Origin: Bacillota bacterium
GTDB taxonomy: Bacteria; Bacillota; Clostridia; Christensenellales; UMGS416
Direction of reading: 5' to 3'
NCBI GenBank assembly: GCA_023422005.1
Contig: JAEZSC010000032.1
Span: 1 to 43,279 of the forward strand
Length of the DNA: 43,279 bases
The notes under the pieces were generated by a model that was not told the DNA's origin, searched no databases, and saw only the letters and a list, made by a program, of their open reading frames with translations. The translations under genes were made by a program, and so were the position numbers. Each line of letters starts with the position of its first letter. The first letter of the stretch is position 1. Shown here in pieces: positions 16,086 to 23,795 of this stretch.

Positions 16086-16754
16086 ATGGCCGAAAGAATG
16101 AAGTTCGCCGCCTCCTACAGCGGCGGAAAAGACGGGGCGCTGGCGCTATACCGGGCCATCCAGAGCGGCCATGAGCCCGTGTGTCTGTTGACCACCTACA
16201 ATGAGGACGCCGGGCGATCGTGGTTTCACGGTGTTCCTACCGAGTTGCTCTGTAAAATCTCGGAGTTGACAGGCATTCCCCTGGAACTGGTGAAAACCGG
16301 GAAGGGCGACGATTACGGCCGGGATTTTGAAACCGCCCTGGCGCGCCTGAGAGAGCAGTATGGCGCGCAGGCCTGCGTTTTCGGAGACATCGACCTGCAG
16401 CTTCACTATGAATGGGACATTGCCCGCTGCAAGGCTGCCGGGGTCGCGGGAATGTTTCCGCTCTGGAACGGCGGCCGCCGGGAGCTGGTTCATGAGCTCA
16501 TCGACACCGGCTTTAAAGCCGTCATTACCATTGTAAACACATCCTTTTTGAGCGAGAAATACCTGGGCAAGACGCTCACGCGGGAACTGGCGGAAGAAAT
16601 CGCCGCAGAAGGCGCGGACATATGCGGGGAGAACGGAGAGTACCACTCCTTTGTCTACGATGGCCCATTGTTCCGGGAACCTGTGAGCTACAAGCTGCAC
16701 GAGATCGTACGGCACGATTCATACGCGATCCTGCCCATATCTCTGGCCTTTTGA
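16086..16754 (+). CDS. Dph6-like ATP pyrophosphatase (diphthine-ammonia ligase family)
   Basis: 222 aa. The N-terminal YSGGKDGALAL is the PP-loop of N-type ATP pyrophosphatases, and GDDYGRDFETAL, FGDIDLQLHYEWD and GENGEYHSFVYDGPLF are hallmarks of the Dph6/MJ0570 family. In eukaryotes and archaea this enzyme amidates diphthine on EF-2; bacteria have no diphthamide, so the bacterial substrate is unknown. An AAGGTG lies nine bases before ATG 16086. An ATG at 16098 is an alternative. It lies 105 bases upstream of the AraC-VOC gene on the same strand. Confidence 0.85.
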   Translation: MAERMKFAASYSGGKDGALALYRAIQSGHEPVCLLTTYNEDAGRSWFHGVPTELLCKISELTGIPLELVKTGKGDDYGRDFETALARLREQYGAQACVFGDIDLQLHYEWDIARCKAAGVAGMFPLWNGGRRELVHELIDTGFKAVITIVNTSFLSEKYLGKTLTRELAEEIAAEGADICGENGEYHSFVYDGPLFREPVSYKLHEIVRHDSYAILPISLAF

Positions 16755-16859
16755 CCCTTCCTATCCGGTCAGAACGACCCTGCGGACTATGCAGAAGAAT
16801 ACAAACCGTGCAAAGCAGCCTCGTCCCCACCCTGCTACAATAACCCCGGAGGTGAGACA

Positions 16860-17645
16860 TTGGACTGGCAAAACGGGATGGACCGGGCAATGGACTACAT
16901 CGAGAACAACCTGACGGCGGACATCGACCTTGCGGTCGCAGCGAAGCATCTGGGCTGCTCGTCCTGGGAATTTCAGCGCCTTTTTTCCTTTCTGGCGCAC
17001 ATTTCGCTGGGCGAGTACATCCGCCGCAGAAGGCTGACGCTGGCGGCGGAGGACATGCGGAAGGGCGAAGAGAAAGTCATAGACGTCGCACTGAAGTATG
17101 GGTACGAGTCGCCTGCCGCCTTTACCCGGGCTTTCAGTCAATTGCACGGTGTTACGCCCTCGTCGGCGCGCAGCGAAGGCGTTCCTGTGAAGACCTGTCC
17201 GCGAATCACCTTCAAATATTCTGAGAATGGGTGGTCGGAGAAAATGAGCAAGTTCAGTGAGAGAGGCTATGTCGTAAGAGAAAACGGTCCTGTGTACTTC
17301 ACGCAGGATATGGACGCGACGCTCCAGTGGTTCCAGGATGTGTTGGGGTGGTATGGCGATGTGGTAGCCAGGGATTCCGCCGGCAAGGGGGTATACGGCT
17401 GCGTGTTCGATTACCCCGGCGAGGTAGCTGTGGCGCCGTTCAGAGGGTTCCACCTCTTCCCCGGCGAACCTGCGAAGGGGGTGGCCGGCTTTCTGATGGT
17501 GGAAGGGTTGGACGCGCTGCACAGGCTTGTGAAGGCAGCCGGTTGGACACAGATCACGGACATACAGCCGCAGGCATGGGGCGCGCGGGAGTGCAGCGTT
17601 ACAACGCCCGACGGTTGTGTGCTGCGTTTCTTTGAGACGATCTAG
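16860..17645 (+). CDS. AraC-type DNA-binding domain fused to a VOC (glyoxalase-like) domain
   Basis: 261 aa from a TTG start preceded by GGAGGTGAGACA. Residues 1-105 form a complete AraC double HTH: first helix pair around LAVAAKHLGCSSWEFQRLF, second around VIDVALKYGYESPAAFTRAF. After a linker, residues about 135-261 form a VOC-fold module with paired beta-alpha-beta units (YFTQDMDATLQWFQDVLGW and TTPDGCVLRFFE). VOC domains bind metals or small ligands. Here it likely senses an inducer, replacing the usual AraC cupin and at the opposite end of the chain. Target genes are unknown; the adjacent MATE (minus strand, converging) is a possible but unproven target. Confidence 0.85.
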   Translation: MDWQNGMDRAMDYIENNLTADIDLAVAAKHLGCSSWEFQRLFSFLAHISLGEYIRRRRLTLAAEDMRKGEEKVIDVALKYGYESPAAFTRAFSQLHGVTPSSARSEGVPVKTCPRITFKYSENGWSEKMSKFSERGYVVRENGPVYFTQDMDATLQWFQDVLGWYGDVVARDSAGKGVYGCVFDYPGEVAVAPFRGFHLFPGEPAKGVAGFLMVEGLDALHRLVKAAGWTQITDIQPQAWGARECSVTTPDGCVLRFFETI

Positions 17646-17654
17646 GCCCCGACA

Positions 17655-17687
17655 GAAAACGCGAACCATGCCAAGTGGTTCGCGTTT
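17655..17687. terminator. terminator between convergent genes
   Basis: AAACGCGAACCA pairs with TGGTTCGCGTTT over a 7-base loop, ten bases past the AraC-VOC stop. The A-run on the left and T-run on the right make it usable from both directions. Confidence 0.85.
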
Positions 17688-17773
17688 CTTCAATGCTTCC
17701 AATTAAAATCCAGTTAGAACACCTGGCATCAACGGCGGCTGCAGCGTGCCGTGACGGACGCAAGCCCATACTG

Positions 17774-19144
17774 TTATACTCTGATATCCTTCCAGCGCCC
17801 GCGGCGGAAGCGGTGATAATACATGCCCGAGCGCACGGCGAAGTCGATTAGAATGCACACCATCGTTGACAGAACGCCCAGCCCGGTCAGCCGGTGGGCC
17901 AGCAGGCTTAAGAGGATGCGCAATGTCCAAATGCCCACGATGCTCGTGTACATGATGTATTTGATGTCGCCGGCCGCGCGCAGTGCCGAGGACAGTATTG
18001 TCATGACAGCCAGCAACGGCTCACCCAGCGCCAGCACCTTCACGCAGGACGACGTCAGCGCGATGACGGCGGTGTCGTCGTCGGTCGTATACCACGAGGC
18101 GATCTGCCTGGAAAACACAATCAGCAGCACGCTGATGAAGGCCAGCAGCACCATGGCCATCCTGAGCGTCTGGCGGGTGTAGCGCGCCGCCTTGTCGGGG
18201 TTCCCTTCGCCCAGGCTGTGGCCCACCAGCGTGGAAAGCGTGATGCTCAGGCCGAAGGCAGGCATAAAAGCCAGCGAATTGATGGACATGACGATGGGAT
18301 AAGCCGCGCCATCCAGCACGCCCATGCCCAGCACGATGGCATTGAGCACCAGAAAGCCGCCCTGCATGACCAGTTGCTCCACCGACGCCGGTATGCCGAT
18401 GTTCAGGATGCGCCGGATCATGGCCATGTTGGGCTTGAAGCCGTCGCGCAGGCTCAGGCTGATGCGGCCCTTGCCCATGTATATCGCCACCAGGATCAGC
18501 ACACATCCCAGCGCCCGCGCCACCACCGCCGCCCACGCGGCACCGGCGATGCCCATTTGCATGCCGCTCACCATGACGTTGCCCACGATCAGATAAACGA
18601 CGTTGACGGCGGCGCTGACGACCAGCGGCAGCACCATGTTGCCCACGCCGCGGAACACGCCGGACAGCACAATGTTGATCATGAGCAGCGGCATGGAAAC
18701 CAACAGAATGCGGAAAAGAACCAAGCCCTGCTGATAGACCTCCTCGGGGCTGCCGGCCATGAACAGCCGCAGCAGCGGCGAGGCAAAGGCGAAGCACAGC
18801 GCCGTGATGATGACCGAGGACGCCAAGACCATGATCAGGCTTTGCAACGCCGCTTCCTTTACCAGCGGCGAACCTTCGCCGGTCAGCCGGGCGATGAGCA
18901 CCGTGGAACCCGTGGAAAGCGCCGCGAACACCGCCTGTACGAACATAAAGATGGAGTTGATGAGGCCGTTGGCAGCAATGGCCGACTGGCTGATGCGGCC
19001 GATGAGCATGGTCATGAACACGCCGACCAGCATGATGAGCAGCTGCTCGGTGATGGTCGGCCATCCCAGCCGGAATATGCTGCGGGTGATGTCCCGCCAG
19101 GTCTCTTTCTCCATATGCGCTTGCTGCGTCTGTGTGGAACCCAT
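17774..19144 (-). CDS. MATE family efflux transporter, copy 2
   Basis: 456 aa with twelve membrane segments in two halves. MATE features include LGWPTITEQLLIMLVGVFMT in helix 1, STGSTVLIARLTGEG, and GFLVLNAIVLGMG / GLSITLSTLVGHSLGEGNPDK in the second half. It differs strongly from the copy at 5687-7126. ATG 19144 has GAGGAGG immediately upstream; the frame is open further upstream, but that part has no ribosome binding site. It ends about 90 bases from the bidirectional terminator at 17655-17687. Substrate unknown. Confidence 0.9.
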   Translation of the reverse strand: MGSTQTQQAHMEKETWRDITRSIFRLGWPTITEQLLIMLVGVFMTMLIGRISQSAIAANGLINSIFMFVQAVFAALSTGSTVLIARLTGEGSPLVKEAALQSLIMVLASSVIITALCFAFASPLLRLFMAGSPEEVYQQGLVLFRILLVSMPLLMINIVLSGVFRGVGNMVLPLVVSAAVNVVYLIVGNVMVSGMQMGIAGAAWAAVVARALGCVLILVAIYMGKGRISLSLRDGFKPNMAMIRRILNIGIPASVEQLVMQGGFLVLNAIVLGMGVLDGAAYPIVMSINSLAFMPAFGLSITLSTLVGHSLGEGNPDKAARYTRQTLRMAMVLLAFISVLLIVFSRQIASWYTTDDDTAVIALTSSCVKVLALGEPLLAVMTILSSALRAAGDIKYIMYTSIVGIWTLRILLSLLAHRLTGLGVLSTMVCILIDFAVRSGMYYHRFRRGRWKDIRV

Positions 19145-19216
19145 GGTCCTCCTCGGCAGGCTGTCCGTAAAGGCTGCGCCTTTCGGCCAGCCTTTTCGCA
19201 TCCGATGCTGCGACAT

Positions 19217-19607
19217 CGGATGCGATTAAGACAACATGCCCCTTGCCTTTTGATTATCGCCCGCCGCGCATGTCGCCGGGCGATATCTTGGTTTCATTCA
19301 TGTACTTTGTTTCAAGGAACTTCATTTCGCCTGCGGGCGGGTTCTTTTTACCTACCTCGCATTTGGTTTTTGTTTCCCTCCGTCGTCTCGCCTGCGGGCG
19401 ACCGGGAATCTGCAAGCAGATTCCCTGACTGGATGAACCGCCGTCGGAATCAAGCACTTCCTCACACGCCAGTTTTTCAGACAGTAATGTCGGTGAGCCG
19501 CCATAAGTGCGTATTTTACTCTACCATGTGTTAAAAAACAAGACGAACGAACAGTATGCAAGTCGAATGATCGCAACCCAGAGCGAAAAGCGGCTGGAAC
19601 CAAAGCA
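19217..19607. repeat. gene-free stretch with palindromic repeat units
   Basis: No supported gene. It contains two TCGCCTGCGGGCG units (about 19327 and 19389), a CGCCGGGCGATATC unit near 19271, and a perfect hairpin GGGAATCTG/CAGATTCCC with loop CAAG (about 19403-19424). A related arrangement (CGCCGGGCGGCC, then CGCCTGCGAGCGG about 60 bases on) occurs at about 28442-28512. Together they look like diverged copies of a dispersed intergenic repeat. Confidence 0.4.
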
Positions 19608-19636
19608 TTGTTGACTTGTGACGGATTTGTTATAAT
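19608..19636 (+). promoter_or_regulatory. promoter of SIS-domain gene
   Basis: TATAAT (19631-19636) with TTGTTG (19608-19613) 17 bases upstream. A better -35, TTGACT at 19611, is only 14 bases away and so less likely. Confidence 0.6.
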
Positions 19637-19682
19637 ACATAAAATAGAAACCCATCGCACCGAAGATAAGGGGGAACGCTTC

Positions 19683-20249
19683 ATGGCCCAAGCAGATTAC
19701 ATCACACTGGCTCGCCAAACCTTCAAGCGGGAGGCGCAGGCAGTGGCACGACTGGCCGAGAGCATCGACTCCGAAGCCTTCCGCCTGCTGGTGTCGGCCA
19801 TCCTGCAGTGCAAGCAAGACCATGGCCATGTGATCATCACCGGTCGGGGCAACTCCGGCGCCGTGGCACGCAAGATCGCCTACAGTCTGTGCTGCGTGGA
19901 CGTGCCTTCGGTCTACCTGGCGCCCGGCGAGGGCTTCCACGCCTCCACCGGGCTCATACAGCCCGGCGATCTGCTGATCGCCGTCAGCCGCGGCGGCGAA
20001 TCCGCAGAGGTTATGGAACTGATGAAAATGGCCCGCCACAAGAACGCCAAGACCATCGCCGTGACCGCGAACCCAGCCTCGCCCATGGCCATGTCCAGCG
20101 ACTTGATCGTGCGCGTGACCATCGACCGCGATGCCGAGGTCCATGATTTTCTGGCCACATCCAGCATGCTGGCGATGATCGCCGTGTTCGACGCCGTGGC
20201 GCTGGCCATCCAGCCCAATGGCAACGGTCGAGCGCAGTCCAAGGATTGA
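19683..20249 (+). CDS. SIS domain protein (sugar-phosphate isomerase/regulator type)
   Basis: 188 aa, essentially one SIS domain. It shows HVIITGRGNSGAVARKIAYSL (first phosphate-binding loop), SRGGESAEVMELMKMARHKNAKTIAVTANPASPMA (second loop with the S-x-G-G-x-S-x-E pattern) and a C-terminal all-alpha segment. This arrangement resembles KdsD/GutQ-type arabinose-5-phosphate isomerases without the CBS pair, or 6-phospho-3-hexuloisomerase. Its substrate is a phosphosugar not identifiable from sequence. GGGGGAACGCTTC precedes ATG 19683. The gene is monocistronic. Confidence 0.85.
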   Translation: MAQADYITLARQTFKREAQAVARLAESIDSEAFRLLVSAILQCKQDHGHVIITGRGNSGAVARKIAYSLCCVDVPSVYLAPGEGFHASTGLIQPGDLLIAVSRGGESAEVMELMKMARHKNAKTIAVTANPASPMAMSSDLIVRVTIDRDAEVHDFLATSSMLAMIAVFDAVALAIQPNGNGRAQSKD

Positions 20250-20263
20250 TCAAAGCATAAAGT

Positions 20264-20291
20264 GAACGGCCCGGCGCACTGCCGGGCCGTT
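20264..20291. terminator. terminator between SIS and nth genes
   Basis: AACGGCCCGGC pairs with GCCGGGCCGTT around GCACT and ends in TTTT. It lies between two convergent stops. Confidence 0.85.
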
Positions 20292-20303
20292 TTGCATATC
20301 ACG

Positions 20304-20936
20304 TTACAGGTTTTTATCGGGGTACTGGCACCAGGGCAGCAGGCTGCACTTGGCACACAGCGGCTTGCGGGCGGCGCACACCACGCGGCCATGGCGGATG
20401 ATCCAATGGTGCGCGGCGGACCACTTGCTCTGGGGAATGTTCTCATGCAGCCGCATCTCGACCTCCTGAGGTGTCTTTCCGGGGCCCAGGCCGGTGCGGT
20501 TGGACACACGGAACACATGGGTGTCCACGGCGATGGCATCCTGCCCGAAGGCGTTGGAAAGCACGACGTTGGCGGTCTTGCGGCCCACGCCGGGAAGCTT
20601 GATCAGCTCCTCCATGGTATCCGGCACACGGCCGCCATATTGCTCCAGCAGCGCCCGGCAAGTCAGCACGATGTTGCGGGCCTTGTTCTTGTAGACGCCG
20701 CAGCTCTTGACATGGGGCTCCAGCTCCTCGGGTGTGAGCGACGCGAAGGCCTCCGGCGTGGGGAATTTCTGGAACAGCACTGCGGTCACGCGGTTGACCT
20801 GCTTGTCGGTGCACTGCGCCGAAAGGATCGTGGAGATCAGCAGTTCAAAGGGGTTGCGGTGCACCAGTGCGCATGTGGCGTCAAAGTAATCGTGCTCCAG
20901 CGCGGCCAGCATATTGTCTATTGCGGTTTGTTCCAA
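20304..20936 (-). CDS. nth: endonuclease III (DNA glycosylase/AP lyase)
   Basis: 210 aa, full length. It excises oxidised pyrimidines and nicks the abasic site in base-excision repair. The helix-hairpin-helix is LPGVGRKTA with catalytic Lys120; catalytic Asp138 lies in AVDTHV; the 4Fe-4S ligands Cys187, Cys194, Cys197 and Cys203 have the classical C-x6-C-x2-C-x5-C spacing. The start is TTG (20936) behind GGGGAGG; no ATG occurs before the conserved N-terminal helix. It lies downstream of the DUF3343 gene but is separated from it by a terminator. Confidence 0.96.
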   Translation of the reverse strand: MEQTAIDNMLAALEHDYFDATCALVHRNPFELLISTILSAQCTDKQVNRVTAVLFQKFPTPEAFASLTPEELEPHVKSCGVYKNKARNIVLTCRALLEQYGGRVPDTMEELIKLPGVGRKTANVVLSNAFGQDAIAVDTHVFRVSNRTGLGPGKTPQEVEMRLHENIPQSKWSAAHHWIIRHGRVVCAARKPLCAKCSLLPWCQYPDKNL

Positions 20937-20956
20937 AGCTTTTCCTCCCCATACGC

Positions 20957-20990
20957 AAACGCGCCCGGCAGGAGCCGAGGCGCGTGTTTT
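20957..20990 (-). terminator. terminator after DUF3343 gene
   Basis: ACACGCGCC(TC)GGC pairs with GCC(G)GGCGCGT on the minus strand, with a run of A on one side and T on the other. It separates DUF3343 from nth. Confidence 0.65.
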
Positions 20991-21038
20991 TGTCGTTTCC
21001 CGCGATGGAAAGGATTATACACCCAGGAGCCGCCTTTA

Positions 21039-21329
21039 TCAATTGATACGGCCCTGCAGGCGGCCCACGGGCTTGCACACCAGGCGCCCATTGACGCTCT
21101 CAGCGCTGTAGACGCCGATGAGCGCGGCGGGCCGCTGACGGTCGCACAAAGCCAGCACGGCGGCGGTGTCACCCAGGGAGAAACGAACCGAAAGGCCGCA
21201 GCCCATGCCAATCTCATGGGGCGTGTTGATGACGTTGCACTTCACGCCGGAAGTCTTAAGCGCCGTGAGAAAAGCGGTGGTCTGCTGGCGGGAGCGGAAC
21301 GCGACAAAGCCAAAAGGTTCCATGGCCAT
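21039..21329 (-). CDS. DUF3343 protein (putative Se/S carrier-like)
   Basis: 96 aa from ATG 21329 behind GGAGGTGC. DUF3343 features are the N-terminal FGFVAFRSRQQTTAFLTALK, the cysteine segment GVKCNVINTPHEIGMGCGLS and RFSLGD. These small proteins occur with SelD, YedF and class V desulfurase-like enzymes in genomes with selenium-dependent molybdenum hydroxylases (Haft and Self, orphan SelD clusters) and are proposed to carry sulfur or selenium on their cysteines. It is divergent from such a desulfurase at 21630. SelD and YedF are not in the window. A longer frame extends upstream to 21761, but it runs through the unrelated desulfurase gene. Confidence 0.85.
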   Translation of the reverse strand: MAMEPFGFVAFRSRQQTTAFLTALKTSGVKCNVINTPHEIGMGCGLSVRFSLGDTAAVLALCDRQRPAALIGVYSAESVNGRLVCKPVGRLQGRIN

Positions 21330-21629
21330 AAAGCACCTCCACGCACCCACATAGGGTGCGGATACCACACCATATGACAGCATGGTACCAAGAGTGCCGA
21401 AGATTAGGCCACCACAATCTCTCTGAGCAAGGCTTCCGTAATGACCCAATGAATGATAAGATTTCGTGCCATTGAGGCGCGACCAAAGGGCTCCAGTCGC
21501 CCTTTGGAAACCTTCGGCATCCATCTTATGAATAGTGATACCAATATGTGGCCAACAGCCCTGCTCGCGGTCGCCGTAGGCGCGCCCATTCATATACTGT
21601 AGCATACCCCGATAAAGGATGGGCTTGCC
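21330..21629. promoter_or_regulatory. 300-base divergent intergenic region with hairpins
   Basis: Separates DUF3343 (left) and the class V aminotransferase (right). It contains two perfect inverted repeats: CGCACCC/GGGTGCG at 21342-21360, directly upstream of the DUF3343 ribosome binding site, and CCAAAGGGC/GCCCTTTGG at 21483-21507. The first could sit close enough to influence ribosome access. A TATACT (about 21596) is a possible -10 for the rightward gene. No protein frame here looks real. Confidence 0.4.
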
Positions 21630-22769
21630 ATGATCTATCTGGACAACGCTGCCACCAGCCTGCCCAAGCCCCGCCCAGTCAGCCAGGCCATGGGCGAAGC
21701 CTGCATGCGGTGCGGCAACCCCGGCCGCAGCGGCCACGCAGCGTCGCTGGAGGGCGGGCAAATACTCTACGGCTGCCGTCAGGAACTTGCCGGCCTACTG
21801 GGCGTGGCCGATCCCTTTTGCTTTGTCTATTGCAGCAACTGCACCGACGCGCTCAACCAGGCCATCAAGGGATCGCTGAACCCCGGCGACCATGTGGTGA
21901 CCACGGCGCTGGAGCACAACTCGGTGCTGCGGCCGCTGTATACGCTCAAAGAGCGCCGCCAGATCTCGCTGACCGTGATCTACCCCCGGGCCGACGGCTA
22001 TTTGCAGCCCGACGACATCGCCAAGGCCATCACCGATCGTACGCAGCTGGTCGTCGTGACTCACGCGTCCAACGTGACCGGCGCGGTGCAGCCGGTACAG
22101 GCCATCGCCGCGGTGTGCGCCCGCTACAGCGTGCCGCTGCTGGTGGATGGCGCCCAGACCATCGGCAGCATGCCGGTGAACATTGAGGCCATCGGCGCCG
22201 ATATGGTGGCCTTCCCCGGCCACAAAGGCCTGCTGGGGCCGCAGGGCACGGGGGCGCTGTATATCCATCCCCGCTGCACGCCGCAGCCGCTGCGCGAGGG
22301 TGGCACCGGCAGCTCCAGCCTGGCGCTTACGCAGCCGCTGGATCTGCCCGACCGCTACGAGAGCGGCACCGCCGCCACACCGGCCATCGCCGGTCTGTGG
22401 GCCGGCGCGCGCCATGTACGGTGCAACCTGGATGCCATCGCGCGCACAGAAGACAGGCTGACCGAGCGGCTGTGGGAGGGCTTAAGCGCCGTGAACGGCG
22501 TAACGCTCTATGGCCCGCCGCCGGGCAAGCCGCGGGTGGGCGTCGTGACATTCAACCTGGCCAACAAGAGCGCCACCGACGTGGCTGACCGCCTGAGCGA
22601 GAAGTATAACATCGCGTGCCGTGCGGGGCTGCACTGCGCGCCGCTGGCTCACCGCTTCCTGGGCACCCAGGAGACCGGCGCAGTGCGCTTTGGCATAGGG
22701 CCTTTCAACACATCGAAGGAAATCGACACCGCGGTGCGGGCCATCCGGGAGTTGTCCAAGGAGAGTTGA
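21630..22769 (+). CDS. class V aminotransferase-fold cysteine desulfurase family protein
   Basis: 379 aa, PLP-dependent. The N-terminus MIYLDNAATSLPKP is characteristic. EHNSVLRPL, the PLP-Asp in VDGAQ (about 173) and the Schiff-base Lys199 in FPGHKGLLG follow. The active-site cysteine candidate is in RAGLHCAP (about 336). It belongs to the subfamily (TIGR01977 type) that co-occurs with DUF3343/SelD rather than to IscS or SufS. It probably mobilises sulfur or selenium from cysteine or selenocysteine. AAAGGATG precedes ATG 21630. The DUF3343 partner lies head to head rather than in the usual operon. Confidence 0.88.
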   Translation: MIYLDNAATSLPKPRPVSQAMGEACMRCGNPGRSGHAASLEGGQILYGCRQELAGLLGVADPFCFVYCSNCTDALNQAIKGSLNPGDHVVTTALEHNSVLRPLYTLKERRQISLTVIYPRADGYLQPDDIAKAITDRTQLVVVTHASNVTGAVQPVQAIAAVCARYSVPLLVDGAQTIGSMPVNIEAIGADMVAFPGHKGLLGPQGTGALYIHPRCTPQPLREGGTGSSSLALTQPLDLPDRYESGTAATPAIAGLWAGARHVRCNLDAIARTEDRLTERLWEGLSAVNGVTLYGPPPGKPRVGVVTFNLANKSATDVADRLSEKYNIACRAGLHCAPLAHRFLGTQETGAVRFGIGPFNTSKEIDTAVRAIRELSKES

Positions 22770-22787
22770 ACACAAAAGGGTACCAAT

Positions 22788-23663
22788 TCATCGTTCCTGC
22801 TGCAGCCGCCGGTCCAATTGCGACGGACTGCAGTTCTTATATTTTCTAAAGTTTCGGATAAAAGAGGATACACTTCCGAAGCCGCAATCATAGGCCAGCT
22901 CGGACAGCTTTTGCGCCGTGGGCAGCAGCTGCTCGGCACGATTGACGCGGTAGAAGCTCAGGTATTCGTGAAAGGTCATGCCGGTGGCCCGTTTGAACAG
23001 GCGGCAGAAATGCGTCACACTGAGGCTGGAGGCCGCGGCGGCCTGCGCCAGTGTGATCTCCTCGGCATAGGAGGCATCCACGAGCCGAAAGGTGTACTGG
23101 AGCATCTCATGAACACCGGAGACGGTCTCCGGCGTGCTGGGGACCAGCCGGCGGGGCGCAAACCGGGCCAGCAGGCCGGTGAAGCGGTACAACGCGCCTT
23201 TGACCAGGCACTCGTAACCCGGCCTTTTGTCCTCCATCTCCCCCGCGGCCTCCTCCATACTCCCGATCAGCGCGTCCCTCTCCCCTGCCCTCAGCCGGAT
23301 GGGGTTGTCGTAGACCATGGCCGTGTCATAATTGCCGGCGGCATCGGCGCCCTCCGGCGCGCTCAAAAGGCTTTGCGCATCAAACTGCAGCACCAGGATA
23401 CGGCAGTTGTTGCGGGCGATCGTATAGGTGGAGTGCAGCTGGTCGCGGCCTATGACCACCAGGTCGCCGGCCTCGGCCGTGAAGAACTGATCGTTGACCT
23501 GCTGCAGCGCCGCGCCGCTCAGATAATAGAGCACCTCCACCTCAGGGTGCCAGTGGGGGTTCACCTCGATGACGTGTTCCATCGTCGTCGTGACGAAGCC
23601 CCTGGCACGCAGGCCGCTGCCGGGAGGAAAAACATTCTCAAAATAGGGCTTGACGTGCTGCAT
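22788..23663 (-). CDS. AraC family regulator with N-terminal cupin
   Basis: 291 aa. Residues about 20-100 form an AraC-type cupin (HWHPEVEVLYYLSG, GDLVVIGRDQLHST) for ligand sensing. Residues about 190-287 hold the two HTH motifs (LAQAAAASSLSVTHFCRLFK and LSELAYDCGFGSVSSFIRNF). It is divergent from the URO-D-fold gene at 23796 with a 130-base gap, so it probably activates that gene. The -10 of the target (TATAAT at 23734) has no recognisable -35, which fits an activator-dependent promoter. It converges with the aminotransferase gene. Confidence 0.9.
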   Translation of the reverse strand: MQHVKPYFENVFPPGSGLRARGFVTTTMEHVIEVNPHWHPEVEVLYYLSGAALQQVNDQFFTAEAGDLVVIGRDQLHSTYTIARNNCRILVLQFDAQSLLSAPEGADAAGNYDTAMVYDNPIRLRAGERDALIGSMEEAAGEMEDKRPGYECLVKGALYRFTGLLARFAPRRLVPSTPETVSGVHEMLQYTFRLVDASYAEEITLAQAAAASSLSVTHFCRLFKRATGMTFHEYLSFYRVNRAEQLLPTAQKLSELAYDCGFGSVSSFIRNFRKYKNCSPSQLDRRLQQER

Positions 23664-23733
23664 GCATCACCCGAAAAGTACAATTCGACAACGCCAGGGC
23701 AGGATTTGAGAAGAGCGCCTGCAGCCTTGCCGG

Positions 23734-23739
23734 TATAAT
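23734..23739 (+). promoter_or_regulatory. -10 of URO-D-fold gene, lacking a -35
   Basis: TATAAT with no TTGACA-like hexamer at 16-18 bases; a TTGAGA sits too far away (22 bases). This suits activation by the adjacent AraC regulator. Confidence 0.4.
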
Positions 23740-23795
23740 GATTATATCATTGACCTGAATAAACGCATACGGAATCTGTGGTGAGGAGAATGACC

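Noticed and set aside
15829..16086. Minus-strand frame across attR (85 aa)
   Set aside because: It runs through the tRNA remnant and a terminator. Such frames are common translation artefacts of tRNA 3' ends.
19254..19457. 67-aa minus-strand frame upstream of the second MATE
   Set aside because: It is made of repeat units and hairpins, without a ribosome binding site.
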